A DNA stretch of 64,000 nucleotides from Burkholderia sp. GAS332 (GCA_900142905.1 FSRV01000001.1:1612001-1676000); one strand, 5' to 3'. Shown: positions 17,422-26,288, counted from the first letter of the stretch. Translations and numbers: made by a program. The notes: a model not told the origin generated them from the sequence alone.

Positions 17422-18621
17422 ATGAAAACCGACATGTTTTCGTCGCTAAAAGTGATCCACGGCGCGGCCCGCAGCACCGCTCTGTCGGTGGCCGCCTCCA
17501 TGGTCATCGCAGCGGCGTTCGCCACGCCCGTTAGCGCTTTTGCCGCCACGTCCGCCGCCGACACACCGGCCGCGACTGCAAAAACTTCCAAACACGCGAA
17601 AGCGGCCAAAAAGCCCACCGCAGCCACGGCCGACAAAGTGTCGGGCAAGAAGGCCGCCAAAGGCGCAGCGGTGAAGCCCGTTGCCGCCGCGGGCGACGAC
17701 ACGCCGCGCACGAGTGTCAAGCGCAAGCGTGTGACGTACACGTCGAACGGTCGCCACCACTCCGTGGTGCGCCGCGTCGCGTACGAACCGCGTCAGCCTA
17801 CTGTCGGCCAGGCTTTCGGTCTGCACGACACGCCGGACGCGCTGATGCTGCGTTCAAGCGTTGCCTACGTGATCGATCAGAACACCGGCGAATCGCTGTT
17901 CGACAAGAATTCGCGCGCCGTGGTGCCCATCGCGTCGATTACCAAGCTGATGACCGCGATGGTGGTGCTGGACTCGAAGGCGCCGCTGACCGAGCAGATT
18001 GAAGTCACGGACGAAGACCGCGACTACATCAAGAACACCGGTTCGCGCCTCTCGGTCGGCTCGGTGCTCTCGCGTGAAGACATGCTGCACATCGCGCTGA
18101 TGGCCTCGGAAAACCGCGCGGCTGCAGCGCTGTCGCGTTACTTCCCGGGCGGCCGCCCGGCCTTCCTCGCAGCGATGAACGCCAAGGCCAAGCAACTCGG
18201 CATGACGGACACGCATTTCGAAAGCCCGTCGGGTCTGACGAGCGAGAACGTGTCGAGCGCGCGCGACCTGGTGAAGATGGTCAACGCGGCCTATCAGTAT
18301 CCGATGATCCGCCAGTTCTCGACCGATCGTAGCTACGAGGTCTACACCGGCAAGCGTTCGATCGCCTATAACAGCACGAACGCGCTGGTGCGCAACCCGT
18401 CGTGGGACATCGGTCTGCAGAAGACCGGCTTCATCAACGAAGCGGGTGAGTGCCTCGTGATGCAGGCCACTATCCACGGCCGTCCGATGATCGTGGTGCT
18501 ACTCGATTCGTCGGGCAAATACTCGCGCTTCGCCGACGCAACGCGTCTGCGCACATGGCTCGACAATGGTGGCGATCAGGCGCGCATCACCAGCGCGGAC
18601 GCCGGTGGCCCGGGGACCTGA
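17422..18621 (+). CDS. pbpG: D-alanyl-D-alanine endopeptidase (PBP7 type)
   Basis: A 399-residue periplasmic serine peptidase of the S11 family that cuts peptidoglycan cross-links. It has a signal peptide (hydrophobic to about ATPVSAFAA), then an Ala/Lys-rich low-complexity linker of about 70 residues, then the catalytic domain. The three active-site motifs are present: SITK with Ser172 and Lys175, the SEN triad in LMASENRAA, and KTGF near residue 335. The start at 17422 (MKTDMFSS) gives the better signal peptide; an in-frame ATG at 17386 lies inside the predicted -10 element. The long linker is more than the E. coli protein has and may let the domain reach across the cell wall. Confidence 0.9.
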   Translation: MKTDMFSSLKVIHGAARSTALSVAASMVIAAAFATPVSAFAATSAADTPAATAKTSKHAKAAKKPTAATADKVSGKKAAKGAAVKPVAAAGDDTPRTSVKRKRVTYTSNGRHHSVVRRVAYEPRQPTVGQAFGLHDTPDALMLRSSVAYVIDQNTGESLFDKNSRAVVPIASITKLMTAMVVLDSKAPLTEQIEVTDEDRDYIKNTGSRLSVGSVLSREDMLHIALMASENRAAAALSRYFPGGRPAFLAAMNAKAKQLGMTDTHFESPSGLTSENVSSARDLVKMVNAAYQYPMIRQFSTDRSYEVYTGKRSIAYNSTNALVRNPSWDIGLQKTGFINEAGECLVMQATIHGRPMIVVLLDSSGKYSRFADATRLRTWLDNGGDQARITSADAGGPGT

Positions 18622-18656
18622 GGTGCGCTAGCATGCTCCAGCGGCCGGTTTTCGGA

Positions 18657-18708
18657 CCGGCCAATAAAAAAAGCCTCGCATCATCTGCGAGGCTTTTTTA
18701 TTGGCCGG
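18657..18708. terminator. Bidirectional intrinsic terminator between pbpG and the IclR gene
   Basis: CCGGCCAAT plus an A run and GCCTCGCA pair with TGCGAGGC, a T run and ATTGGCCGG around TCATC. The A and T runs on the two arms serve both convergent genes. Confidence 0.9.
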
Positions 18709-18728
18709 AGGAGGACGCAGCCGCCAGC

Positions 18729-19535
18729 TTATGCGTGCTGGGGATGCGCGTGCTGCTGCGGTGTCTGCGGGCGATAACCCAGCGACTCGGAAATCAGCAA
18801 TGCCGTTTGGCTGAGCTGCCCCAGCCACGAGTCCTGCAAGCGATCCGCCGGGGCGGATAGCGACAGGCCCGCAACCAGCTTGCCGGTGTCATCGTAAATT
18901 CCCGCCGCAATGCAGCGTACGCCCAGTTCCAGTTCTTCGTTATCGCGCGCGCACGCCTGCTGCCGCACGTGCGACAGCTCGCGTTCGAGCTTGGTCAGAT
19001 CGGTGATGCTGTTCTGTGTGTGACCGGACAGGCCGGTGCGCGTGGCATAGGCCCGCACGCGGGTCGACTCGTCGGCGGCAAGGAAGAGCTTGCCCACCGA
19101 GGTCAGATGCAGCGGCGCTCGCCCGCCAATCGCTCGCACCACCTGCATGCCGGAGCGCTCGGAGTACGCGCGTTCTATATAGACGATCTCGTCGCCCTGG
19201 CGCACCGACAGGTTCACTGTCTGCCCGGTTTGGCGGTGCAGTTCGCGCATCGGCGTGAGTGCGGCGTCGCGTACCGACAGACGTGCCTTCACCAGATTGC
19301 CCAGTTCGAGCAGACGCATACCGAGACGGTACGTGCCGGGATCCGACCGGTCGACCAGCCGGCACATCACCATGTCGTTCAGGATGCGGTGCGCGGTGGA
19401 CGGATGCAGCTCCGTGCGGATGGCGAGTTCTTTCAGGCTGACCGGGTCGCTATGCGCAGCGAGTGCATCGAGCAAGCGCATCATGCGTTCGATCACCTGG
19501 ATCGAAGTTTTGGGATCCGGGTTCGTATCGCTCAT
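18729..19535 (-). CDS. IclR-family transcriptional regulator
   Basis: A 268-residue regulator with an N-terminal winged helix (SIQVIERMMRLLDALAAHS, then SLKELAIRTELHPSTAHRILNDM) and a C-terminal GAF-like effector domain (VNLSVRQGDEIVYIERAYS, GVRCIAAGIYDDTGKLVAGLSLSAP). The ATG at 19535 gives MSDTNPDPK; an upstream in-frame ATG at 19559 is possible but adds residues outside the domain. It is divergent from lutA, 179 bases apart, so control of the lactate-utilisation genes is the natural inference. A TGGAA/TTCCA palindrome in the gap supports that. The effector is unknown. Confidence 0.9.
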   Translation of the reverse strand: MSDTNPDPKTSIQVIERMMRLLDALAAHSDPVSLKELAIRTELHPSTAHRILNDMVMCRLVDRSDPGTYRLGMRLLELGNLVKARLSVRDAALTPMRELHRQTGQTVNLSVRQGDEIVYIERAYSERSGMQVVRAIGGRAPLHLTSVGKLFLAADESTRVRAYATRTGLSGHTQNSITDLTKLERELSHVRQQACARDNEELELGVRCIAAGIYDDTGKLVAGLSLSAPADRLQDSWLGQLSQTALLISESLGYRPQTPQQHAHPQHA

Positions 19536-19607
19536 GGGAGGAATCGGTTGACGCGTCAAACAGCGGAAATTGATTGTATCCCGTATTGTGAAAAGAAGGA
19601 AAGCGCT

Positions 19608-19623
19608 TGGAAGGCCTATTCCA
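19608..19623. promoter_or_regulatory. Candidate IclR-type operator
   Basis: TGGAAGGCCTATTCCA has TGGAA/TTCCA arms with six bases between them. E. coli IclR recognises TGGAAA-type half sites with the same outer bases. It lies between the divergent IclR gene and lutA. Confidence 0.45.
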
Positions 19624-19714
19624 ATTTTACGTGGGATTCGTCCTATGCCTTCCGGCCGTTGGTATTGTGCGGCAAACAGCGGATAATCAGGGACGTTTTC
19701 CCGAAGGAGGGCTC

Positions 19715-20437
19715 ATGCGAGTCGGATTGTTCGTCACCTGCCTGATCGACCTGATGCGTCCGGAGATCGGTTTCTCGGTCATCAAGCTGATCGAAGGCGC
19801 CGGTTTCGAGGTGGTGGTGCCGCCCGCGCAAACCTGCTGCGGGCAGCCGGCGTACAACTCGGGGGAGCGGCGCATCGCGCGCGACCTGGCTGAGAAAACT
19901 TTGCGCGAGTTCGAACAGTTCGACTACGTGGTGGTGCCGTCCGGTTCGTGCGGCGGCATGATCCGCGCGCATTACGGCGACCTGTTTGCCGACGATCCTG
20001 AGATGATGACCCGCTTCGGCCGGTTGCGGGCCAAAGTGTTCGAGTTGACGGATTTCCTGGTCAATGTGGCCAAGGTGCAATTGCAGCCGGGCGAGTTCGC
20101 GGGCCAGGTCACGTATCACGATTCCTGTTCGGGGCTGCGCGAACTCGGCGTCAAGGCGCAGCCGCGCGCGTTGCTGGCGCAGGTGGGCGTGGCGGTGACT
20201 GAAATGAAGGATTGCGAGCACTGCTGCGGCTTTGGCGGCACCTTCGCGATCAAGTACGGCGACATCTCGACGGCGATCGTCGACGAAAAATGCGCGAATA
20301 TCGGCGCGAGCGGTGCCGGCACGGTCGTGCTCGGCGATCTCGGCTGCATGCTGAATATAGAGGGCCGCTTGCGGCGCACCGGCGATAGCACCACGCGCGT
20401 GCTGCACATCGCCCAGGTGCTGGCCGGCGACGTTTAA
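19715..20437 (+). CDS. lutA: LutA-like (Fe-S)-binding oxidoreductase subunit
   Basis: The 240-residue protein has two cysteine-rich CCG domains, one at AQTCCGQPAYNSG and one at CEHCCGFGGTFAIKYGD, the pattern of the GlpC/HdrB/LutA family that binds Fe-S clusters. LutA works with LutB and LutC in oxidation of L-lactate to pyruvate. The ATG at 19715 follows GAAGGAGGGCTC, an excellent ribosome binding site. It leads a two-gene unit with lutB 148 bases downstream. Whether the substrate is lactate or another hydroxy acid cannot be settled from sequence. Confidence 0.88.
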   Translation: MRVGLFVTCLIDLMRPEIGFSVIKLIEGAGFEVVVPPAQTCCGQPAYNSGERRIARDLAEKTLREFEQFDYVVVPSGSCGGMIRAHYGDLFADDPEMMTRFGRLRAKVFELTDFLVNVAKVQLQPGEFAGQVTYHDSCSGLRELGVKAQPRALLAQVGVAVTEMKDCEHCCGFGGTFAIKYGDISTAIVDEKCANIGASGAGTVVLGDLGCMLNIEGRLRRTGDSTTRVLHIAQVLAGDV

Positions 20438-20585
20438 GAATCATCGCCGCGCCCAAACCGGCGCACCTGATTCGGCACAGTCCATTTCGCGCGTTTCACG
20501 CGTGCGCACCATTCGCGATTTTCACTGGCGCGTTTTACTCACGTATCTCACTCGCGCATCTCACCCCAATACGCCCAAGGCCGCC

Positions 20586-22001
20586 ATGCAAGTCCAATCG
20601 ATGCATTTCAGGGCCCGCGCGGGCCAGAAACTCGCGGACCAGCGTCTGCAGCAGAACCTGACCAAGCTGTCGACCAAGTTCGTCTCGGCCCGCGCCGAGG
20701 CCATGACCGCGATCGATTTTCCCGCCACTCGCGCCGCGCTCAAGGAGCGCCGCAATCGCGCGCTGGACAATCTCGACGTCTGGCTCGAGACCTTCGAACG
20801 TGAAGCAGCCCGGCGCGGCGTCACGGTCCTGTTCGCCGAGACGACGCAGGAGGCCGCGCGCCTCGTCGGCGATATTGCGCGCCGGCATGAAGTGAAGAAG
20901 GTGATCAAGACCAAGTCGATGGTCACCGAGGAAATGCGCCTGAACGAAGTGCTCGGGCAGATGGGCGTGCAGTCGATCGAAACCGATCTGGGCGAATACA
21001 TTCTGCAGATCAACGACAACGAGCCGCCGAGCCACATCATCGCGCCGGTCGTCCATAAGGATAAGGACGAGATCGCCGACCTTTTCGCGAAAACGCACGA
21101 CCGGCCGCGTCTGACCGAGATCACCGACATGACCCGCGAAGCGCGCGAGATGCTGCGTCCACACTTCATGACCGCCGACATGGGCGTGACCGGCGGCAAC
21201 TTCGTGGTGGCGGAAACGGGTTCGGTGGTGCTGGTCACGAACGAGGGCAACGAGGGCATGTGCACGGTGATGCCGCGCGTCCATGTGGCGGTGACCGGCA
21301 TCGAGAAAGTGTTGCCCACGCTGGAAGATCTGGCGACGGCCATGCGTCTTTTGCCGCGCTCGGCAACCGGCCAGGCGACGTCGAACTATTTTTCCGTGCT
21401 GACCGGGCCGCGCGGCGTGGGGGATCAGGACGGTCCCGAGCATATGTATGTGGTGCTGGTCGACGGTGGGCGCACGGGGCTGATCGGCGGCGACTTCCAG
21501 GAGATGCTGCGCTGTATCCGTTGCGGCGCCTGCATGAACCACTGCCCGGTGTATCAGAAGGTGGGCGGCCATGCCTACGGCTGGGTTTATCCGGGGCCGA
21601 TGGGATCGGTGCTGACGCCGAGCTACGTCGGGATCGACAAAGCGCTGGATCTGCCTCAGGCGGCGACCCTGTGCGGCGAGTGCAATAGCGTATGTCCGGT
21701 GGGGATTCCGTTGTCCGATCTGCTGCGCAAGTTGCGCGAGAAGCAGGTCGAGCGGCACCTGCGCCCGTGGCGTGAACGGGCAGGGCTGGCGGTATGGGGA
21801 TTCCTCGCCCTGCACCCGGACGCTTATGCGCTCTTCACCAAGCTGGCGGTTCGCGTGCTGGAAAGAATGGGCGGGCGAAATCGATCGATCGCCCGGCTGC
21901 CGCTGGGCGGCGCGGGCTGGACCAATACGCGCGATATGCCGGCTCCGGTCGGCCGTACGTTCAGGGAGCTATATGCCGCGCAACGCAGCCATATTGGCTG
22001 A
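20586..22001 (+). CDS. lutB: LutB-like iron-sulfur protein (LUD domain plus ferredoxin)
   Basis: The 471-residue protein begins MQVQSMHFRARAGQKLAD. Its LUD domain spans about residues 60-310 and includes KTKSMVTEEMRLNEVL, DLGEYILQI and GGNFVVAETGSVVLVTNEGN. A ferredoxin part with two cysteine clusters follows (CIRCGACMNHCPVY and CGECNSVCPVGIP) and a short helical tail. LutB is the electron-transfer subunit of the LutABC lactate oxidation system. The ATG at 20586 is used because it gives the conserved N-terminus; the frame is open 28 codons further upstream. No lutC follows: the next gene is an unrelated lipoprotein on the other strand. Confidence 0.9.
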   Translation: MQVQSMHFRARAGQKLADQRLQQNLTKLSTKFVSARAEAMTAIDFPATRAALKERRNRALDNLDVWLETFEREAARRGVTVLFAETTQEAARLVGDIARRHEVKKVIKTKSMVTEEMRLNEVLGQMGVQSIETDLGEYILQINDNEPPSHIIAPVVHKDKDEIADLFAKTHDRPRLTEITDMTREAREMLRPHFMTADMGVTGGNFVVAETGSVVLVTNEGNEGMCTVMPRVHVAVTGIEKVLPTLEDLATAMRLLPRSATGQATSNYFSVLTGPRGVGDQDGPEHMYVVLVDGGRTGLIGGDFQEMLRCIRCGACMNHCPVYQKVGGHAYGWVYPGPMGSVLTPSYVGIDKALDLPQAATLCGECNSVCPVGIPLSDLLRKLREKQVERHLRPWRERAGLAVWGFLALHPDAYALFTKLAVRVLERMGGRNRSIARLPLGGAGWTNTRDMPAPVGRTFRELYAAQRSHIG

Positions 22002-22042
22002 GCGAGCGGCACAGTCGCTGTAGATTGCCGTTGCCCGCTGGA

Positions 22043-22609
22043 TCAATGGTCCGACATCCCTGGTTGGCGGCTGTAGTTGCCTCTGGCCGGCGCATTGCCT
22101 CCATTGCCGCGCCCACCGCCGCTGTTGCCTGCTTGTTGAGGCGGTGGCGGACTGCCTGCACCCGGCCATGGCGCACCGGATCCACTTGGTCCCCTTGGGC
22201 CGCCCACCGCGCCTTGAGGCGGCGGGCCGCCCCGTGGTCCGCCGCCGTTCGGCTGACCGTGCCAGCCGCCGTTATCGCTGCGGTTACCGTTGTTTCCATA
22301 GTTGCCGTTATTCGGCCGCCCCCGATCCGGATATCCCGGATACCCTGGGTAGCCCCGATAGCCCGGCCCTGGCCCGTAATAGCGGCCCGGCCCGTTGTAA
22401 TAACGCGGGCCCGAATAATTGCTGTAGCCCATGTAGACGTTGGTTTGCGGCACGACCGGCACGCCGGTGGCATAGCCGTCGTAGCCTTCATAGCCGCTGT
22501 AACCGCCGTCATAACCGTTGCCGGCCATCGGCGAACCGTCCGGATAAACGGCGCAGCCGCCTAGCAGCGCGGTGGCCATGAGGCCGACGAGTGAAGCCAT
22601 GTGTTTCAT
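22043..22609 (-). CDS. Gly/Tyr/Pro-rich lipoprotein of unknown function
   Basis: The 188-residue product has a lipoprotein signal: MKHMASLVGLMATALLGGC, with LGGC as the lipobox and Cys19 as the lipidated residue. The mature part is low complexity: Gly-Tyr-rich first (DGGYSGYEGYDGY), then Pro-Gly-Tyr (GYRGYPGYPGYP), then Asn/Gly- and Pro/Gly-rich stretches. No domain is recognisable. It is probably anchored in the outer membrane by default sorting (Ala follows the Cys). It converges on lutB, with 41 bases between the stops. Confidence 0.7.
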   Translation of the reverse strand: MKHMASLVGLMATALLGGCAVYPDGSPMAGNGYDGGYSGYEGYDGYATGVPVVPQTNVYMGYSNYSGPRYYNGPGRYYGPGPGYRGYPGYPGYPDRGRPNNGNYGNNGNRSDNGGWHGQPNGGGPRGGPPPQGAVGGPRGPSGSGAPWPGAGSPPPPQQAGNSGGGRGNGGNAPARGNYSRQPGMSDH

Positions 22610-22878
22610 TTGGAAGGCCAGTGCGAAGATTTCATGTCTGTAAGGCAGCCATTATCGCTAACCGTCGCGCCGGTTTTGTATGTGTTTGTAAGGATTTATT
22701 TTTCGTGCCGCGACGCAGGTCAACCTCGCGCGCGGCAAAGCAGTCAATCCACTGTTCTATTCAGCGCAACGCTGTATCTCGCTCCAGTGGGTTTTTCCCG
22801 ATTGCGAATTTCTATAGGATTTCGACTGGGCATAGTGGGTCATGAGCTCACGAGCCCCTAATTGGAAGAAACCACATC

Positions 22879-23118
22879 ATGAAAAAGATAATATCGGTGT
22901 ACTGGCCCTTTGCCATCGTTGTGCCGCTTGCTGCGGCAGCCTATCTGCACATTGGCGGTGACGCCGCTTCGCGTGCCTCGCAAGCCCCGCTCGCCGCTGA
23001 TCAACTGACCGCGGAGCTGGCGCGTGCCGTCTCGTACGGCATGGTCGACAGCTCAACGACGTTGCCGGCCAAACCTATGCGCGCCGTAGCGGCCATGCCG
23101 CTGGCCGAAGCCTCTTAA
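22879..23118 (+). CDS. Small single-helix membrane protein, function unknown
   Basis: A 79-residue frame starting MKKIISVYWPFAIVVPLAAA, with one N-terminal hydrophobic segment of about 18 residues that is either an anchor or a signal peptide, then an Ala-rich, mildly charged remainder. GGAAG lies 10 bases before the ATG. No family is recognised. It stands alone between the divergent lipoprotein and the phosphatase gene. The AT-leaning start and lysines after Met favour a real small gene, but coding is not certain. Confidence 0.5.
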   Translation: MKKIISVYWPFAIVVPLAAAAYLHIGGDAASRASQAPLAADQLTAELARAVSYGMVDSSTTLPAKPMRAVAAMPLAEAS

Positions 23119-23285
23119 GCGCGGCGGGACCGGGTAGTGCGCCGTGATCCATCGCCTCAGCCGCTGCCGAATCCGGGCGCAGGGTGGAGCGTGTGTCCTC
23201 CGGCGCGATTGGGTTCAGCTTTGTATAATCGCGGCACCGTTTCCTAACTGCCGATCCACGCGCGTTTGGCGCCCGAAAGCCTCTG

Positions 23286-23783
23286 ATGAAAACCGTGTCC
23301 ATCTGCTTTGTCTGCCTGGGGAACATCTGCCGTTCGCCGACCGCGGAAGGCGTGATGCGCCATCTGGTCGACGAGGCGAAGCTGGCGGAGCGCATTCTGA
23401 TCGATTCCGCCGGCACGGGCGACTGGCACATCGGCCAGCCGCCTGACGAGCGCGCGCAACAGGCGGCCGGCCGGCGAGGTTATGCGCTTGCCGCTTTGCG
23501 CGGACGGCAGATCGCGGCAGCCGACTTCGAGCGCTTCGATCTGCTGATCGCGATGGACGACAAAAACGTTGCCGCACTGCGCCAGGTTTGTCCGGCGCAG
23601 CAGCGTGACAAGATCCGGCTGCTGATGGAGTTCGTGCCTGAGGCGGATGCCCGCTGGGGCGGCGCCCGCGAAGTCGTCGATCCCTATTTCGGCGGTGCCG
23701 AAGGTTTCGAGCAGGTGTTGGATCAATGCGAAACCGCCTGCCGCGGGCTGATCGCAGCGTTGCGTCCCCAATTGACTGGATGA
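23286..23783 (+). CDS. Low-molecular-weight protein-tyrosine phosphatase
   Basis: A 165-residue enzyme with the family P-loop near the N-terminus, CLGNICRS, giving nucleophile Cys10 and Arg16, and the general-acid Asp in VVDPYFGG around residue 127. Family members remove phosphate from protein tyrosines; some act in exopolysaccharide control, others are housekeeping. There is no neighbouring tyrosine kinase or polysaccharide gene, so a general role is more likely. A TATAAT element at 23224-23229 is a likely -10, giving a leader of about 50 bases. The next gene, iscR, has its own promoter. Confidence 0.93.
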   Translation: MKTVSICFVCLGNICRSPTAEGVMRHLVDEAKLAERILIDSAGTGDWHIGQPPDERAQQAAGRRGYALAALRGRQIAAADFERFDLLIAMDDKNVAALRQVCPAQQRDKIRLLMEFVPEADARWGGAREVVDPYFGGAEGFEQVLDQCETACRGLIAALRPQLTG

Positions 23784-23878
23784 GCGTGGCATGAGTCTGG
23801 CCGGTCGACCACGCGCTTACCGGTGCAGCTTGACCGGCTTATCCAGCAATTAAGCAAATGACCCAAATCACGGTAGGG

Positions 23879-23930
23879 ATACTTGACTAATTCAGTCATG
23901 TATTTATACTTGACCAAACTTGTCGAGAAT
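23879..23930 (+). promoter_or_regulatory. iscR promoter with tandem IscR type-1 boxes
   Basis: Bases 23879-23903 read ATACTTGACT-AATTC-AGTCATGTAT, matching the IscR type-1 consensus (ATASYYGACT, RWWWY-type centre, AGTCRRSTAT) at all but one position. A weaker copy starting ATACTTGACC occupies 23906-23930. The promoter is embedded in them: -35 TTGACT at 23883-23888 and -10 TATACT at 23905-23910 with a 16-base spacer. Holo-IscR bound here would block RNA polymerase, the known autoregulatory loop. Confidence 0.85.
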
Positions 23931-23947
23931 TGCGGTTCCCACACCAT

Positions 23948-24478
23948 ATGAGACTCACCACGAAAGGCCGTTTCGCCGTCACGGCGATGATTGACCTGGC
24001 ACTGCGCCAGGAGCAGGGCCCGGTGACGCTTGCGGGTATCAGCCAGCGCCAACATATCTCCCTGTCTTATCTCGAGCAGCTGTTTGGCAAGCTGCGTCGC
24101 CACGAAATCGTCGAGTCCGTGCGCGGACCGGGCGGCGGCTACAATCTGGCCCGCCGCGCTGAAGACGTGACCGTCGCCGACATCATTATCGCGGTCGACG
24201 AACCGCTCGACGCCACCCAATGCGGCGGCAAGGGCTCGTGCGAGGGCACCAAACAGCACGACGGCCACTGCATGACGCACGAATTGTGGTCGACGCTGAA
24301 CCAGAAAATGGTCGAGTACCTGGATTCGGTCTCCCTGAAAGACCTGGTCGATCAGCAGCGTTCGCGCGAAGGTGCGCCGGCGGTGTTGCGCGACCGGCGT
24401 AACGAGGCGCCGGCGGTCGAACCCGCACGCGTCGTGCCGAAAGGGCCTAATTCTGTTTTCAACATGGCCGGTTCCTAG
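23948..24478 (+). CDS. iscR: Fe-S cluster regulator IscR (Rrf2 family)
   Basis: The 176-residue regulator starts MRLTTKGRFAVTAM, the classic Rrf2 opening, with a winged helix including SQRQHISLSYLEQLF and VRGPGGGYNLAR. The [2Fe-2S] ligand region has cysteines in QCGGKGSC and DGHC followed by MTHELW, which supplies the conserved His. The third cysteine is spaced wider than in E. coli IscR. The extra C-terminal tail of about 30 residues is typical of beta-proteobacteria. The ATG at 23948 was chosen over a TTG at 23930 on homology. First gene of the isc cluster and probably self-repressed through the boxes upstream. Confidence 0.96.
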   Translation: MRLTTKGRFAVTAMIDLALRQEQGPVTLAGISQRQHISLSYLEQLFGKLRRHEIVESVRGPGGGYNLARRAEDVTVADIIIAVDEPLDATQCGGKGSCEGTKQHDGHCMTHELWSTLNQKMVEYLDSVSLKDLVDQQRSREGAPAVLRDRRNEAPAVEPARVVPKGPNSVFNMAGS

Positions 24479-24552
24479 GCGCGGCAATCTGAACGCACCG
24501 CAGCCTGATCAGGAACCCAGAAGCCAGAGCAATGACGTCCCCGGAGCAATTG

Positions 24553-25776
24553 ATGAACAACGACACTCTCCACCTGCCCATTTACATGGACTACAGCGCG
24601 ACGACGCCGATCGATCCGCGCGTGGTGGACAAGATGATTCCGTACCTGCGTGAGCAGTTCGGCAACCCCGCATCGCGCAGCCACTCGTATGGCTGGGCTG
24701 CGGAGCGTGCGGTCGAAGAGGCGCGCGAGAACGTCGCCGCGCTGGTGAATGCCGATCCGCGCGAAATCATCTGGACCTCGGGCGCAACGGAGTCGGACAA
24801 CCTTGCGATCAAGGGTGCGGCGCACTTCTATAAGAGCAAGGGCAAGCACATCATCACGGTGAAGACCGAGCACAAGGCTGTGCTCGACACCTGCCGCGAG
24901 CTCGAACGCGAAGGCTTCGACGTCACGTATCTGGATGTGAAGGAAGACGGCCTGATCGACCTTGAGAAGTTCAAGGCGGCGCTGCGCCCGGATACGATTC
25001 TGGTGTCGGTGATGTCGGTGAACAACGAGATCGGCGTGATCCAGGACATCGAGGCGATCGGCGAGATCACCCGTGAAAAGGGCATCATTTTCCACGTCGA
25101 CGCGGCGCAAGCTACCGGCAAGGTGGAGATCGACCTGCAGAAGCTGAAGGTCGACCTGATGTCGTTCTCGGCCCACAAGACGTATGGTCCGAAGGGCATC
25201 GGCGCGCTGTACGTGCGCCGCAAGCCGCGTATCCGTATCGAAGCGCAGATGCACGGCGGCGGTCACGAGCGCGGCATGCGTTCGGGCACGCTGGCCACGC
25301 ACCAGATCGTCGGCATGGGCGAAGCGTTCCGCATCGCACGCGAAGAAATGGCAACGGAAAACGAGCGCATTCGCATGCTGCGCGACCGTCTGCTGCGCGG
25401 CCTGCAGGACATGGAAGAAACCTATGTGAACGGCGACATGGAAAAGCGTGTGCCGCACAACCTGAACATCAGCTTCAACTTCGTCGAAGGCGAGTCGCTG
25501 ATCATGGCGGTGAAGGACGTGGCGGTGTCGTCGGGTTCGGCGTGTACGTCGGCTTCGCTGGAACCGTCGTACGTGCTGCGCGCACTGGGCCGTAACGACG
25601 AACTGGCGCATAGCTCGATCCGTTTCACGGTCGGCCGTTTCACGACGGAGCAGGATGTCGATTACGTGATCAACCTGTTGAAGACCAAAATTTCGAAGCT
25701 GCGCGATCTGTCGCCGCTGTGGGAAATGCATCAGGACGGGATCGATATTTCGACGATCAAGTGGGCTGCGCACTGA
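24553..25776 (+). CDS. iscS: Cysteine desulfurase IscS
   Basis: A 407-residue PLP enzyme that takes sulfur from cysteine and hands it to IscU and other acceptors. After a short leader it reads [17 protein letters not shown]. The PLP Lys is in [14 protein letters not shown] and the mobile catalytic Cys is in [17 protein letters not shown]. The chosen ATG at 24553 is preceded by GGAG at 9 bases; an ATG at 24532 is in frame but poorly placed. It lies 74 bases after iscR and upstream of iscU. Confidence 0.98.
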   Translation: MNNDTLHLPIYMDYSATTPIDPRVVDKMIPYLREQFGNPASRSHSYGWAAERAVEEARENVAALVNADPREIIWTSGATESDNLAIKGAAHFYKSKGKHIITVKTEHKAVLDTCRELEREGFDVTYLDVKEDGLIDLEKFKAALRPDTILVSVMSVNNEIGVIQDIEAIGEITREKGIIFHVDAAQATGKVEIDLQKLKVDLMSFSAHKTYGPKGIGALYVRRKPRIRIEAQMHGGGHERGMRSGTLATHQIVGMGEAFRIAREEMATENERIRMLRDRLLRGLQDMEETYVNGDMEKRVPHNLNISFNFVEGESLIMAVKDVAVSSGSACTSASLEPSYVLRALGRNDELAHSSIRFTVGRFTTEQDVDYVINLLKTKISKLRDLSPLWEMHQDGIDISTIKWAAH

Positions 25777-25853
25777 CGCGCCAACGCTTGAGCGTCGCGC
25801 TTAGCGTCGAATACGCAACGAATGCAGGTTGAAACGAAACAAGGAGTGTAATC

Positions 25854-26267
25854 ATGTCTTACAGCGAAAAGGTTCTGGACCACTACGAAAATCCGCGCAA
25901 CGTCGGTTCCTTCGAGAAAGACGACGATGCGGTCGGTACGGGCATGGTCGGCGCGCCGGCTTGCGGCGACGTGATGAAGCTGCAGATCCGCGTGGGCGCG
26001 GACGGCATCATCGAAGACGCGAAGTTCAAGACGTACGGCTGCGGTTCGGCAATCGCGTCGAGCTCGCTCGTCACCGAATGGGTGAAGGGCAAGACGCTTG
26101 ACCAGGCTATGTCGATCAAGAACACGCAGATCGCCGAAGAACTGGCATTGCCGCCGGTGAAGATCCACTGCTCGATCCTCGCGGAAGACGCGATCAAGGC
26201 AGCGGTCGCCGACTACAAGCAACGCCACGGTGAAGCGGTCGTCGAAGGCGACAAGCAACACGCGTAA
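25854..26267 (+). CDS. iscU: Fe-S scaffold protein IscU
   Basis: The 137-residue scaffold carries all the expected ligands: Cys in APACGDVMKLQ with the adjacent Asp, Cys in TYGCGSAIASSS, and Cys in the LPPVKIHCSILAEDA stretch. LPPVK is the peptide bound by the chaperone HscA, encoded downstream. An AAGGAG ribosome binding site precedes the ATG. It accepts sulfur from IscS and assembles [2Fe-2S] clusters. Confidence 0.98.
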   Translation: MSYSEKVLDHYENPRNVGSFEKDDDAVGTGMVGAPACGDVMKLQIRVGADGIIEDAKFKTYGCGSAIASSSLVTEWVKGKTLDQAMSIKNTQIAEELALPPVKIHCSILAEDAIKAAVADYKQRHGEAVVEGDKQHA

Positions 26268-26288
26268 GCGGCAGTCGAGCGCGTGCTT

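Noticed and set aside
21794..22564. A plus-strand frame after lutB considered as a missing lutC
   Set aside because: It begins inside lutB, is Arg/Ala-rich, lacks LUD motifs and overlaps the lipoprotein gene on the other strand.
24475..25773. A 432-codon frame antisense to iscS
   Set aside because: Same composition artefact; iscS is certain on the plus strand.
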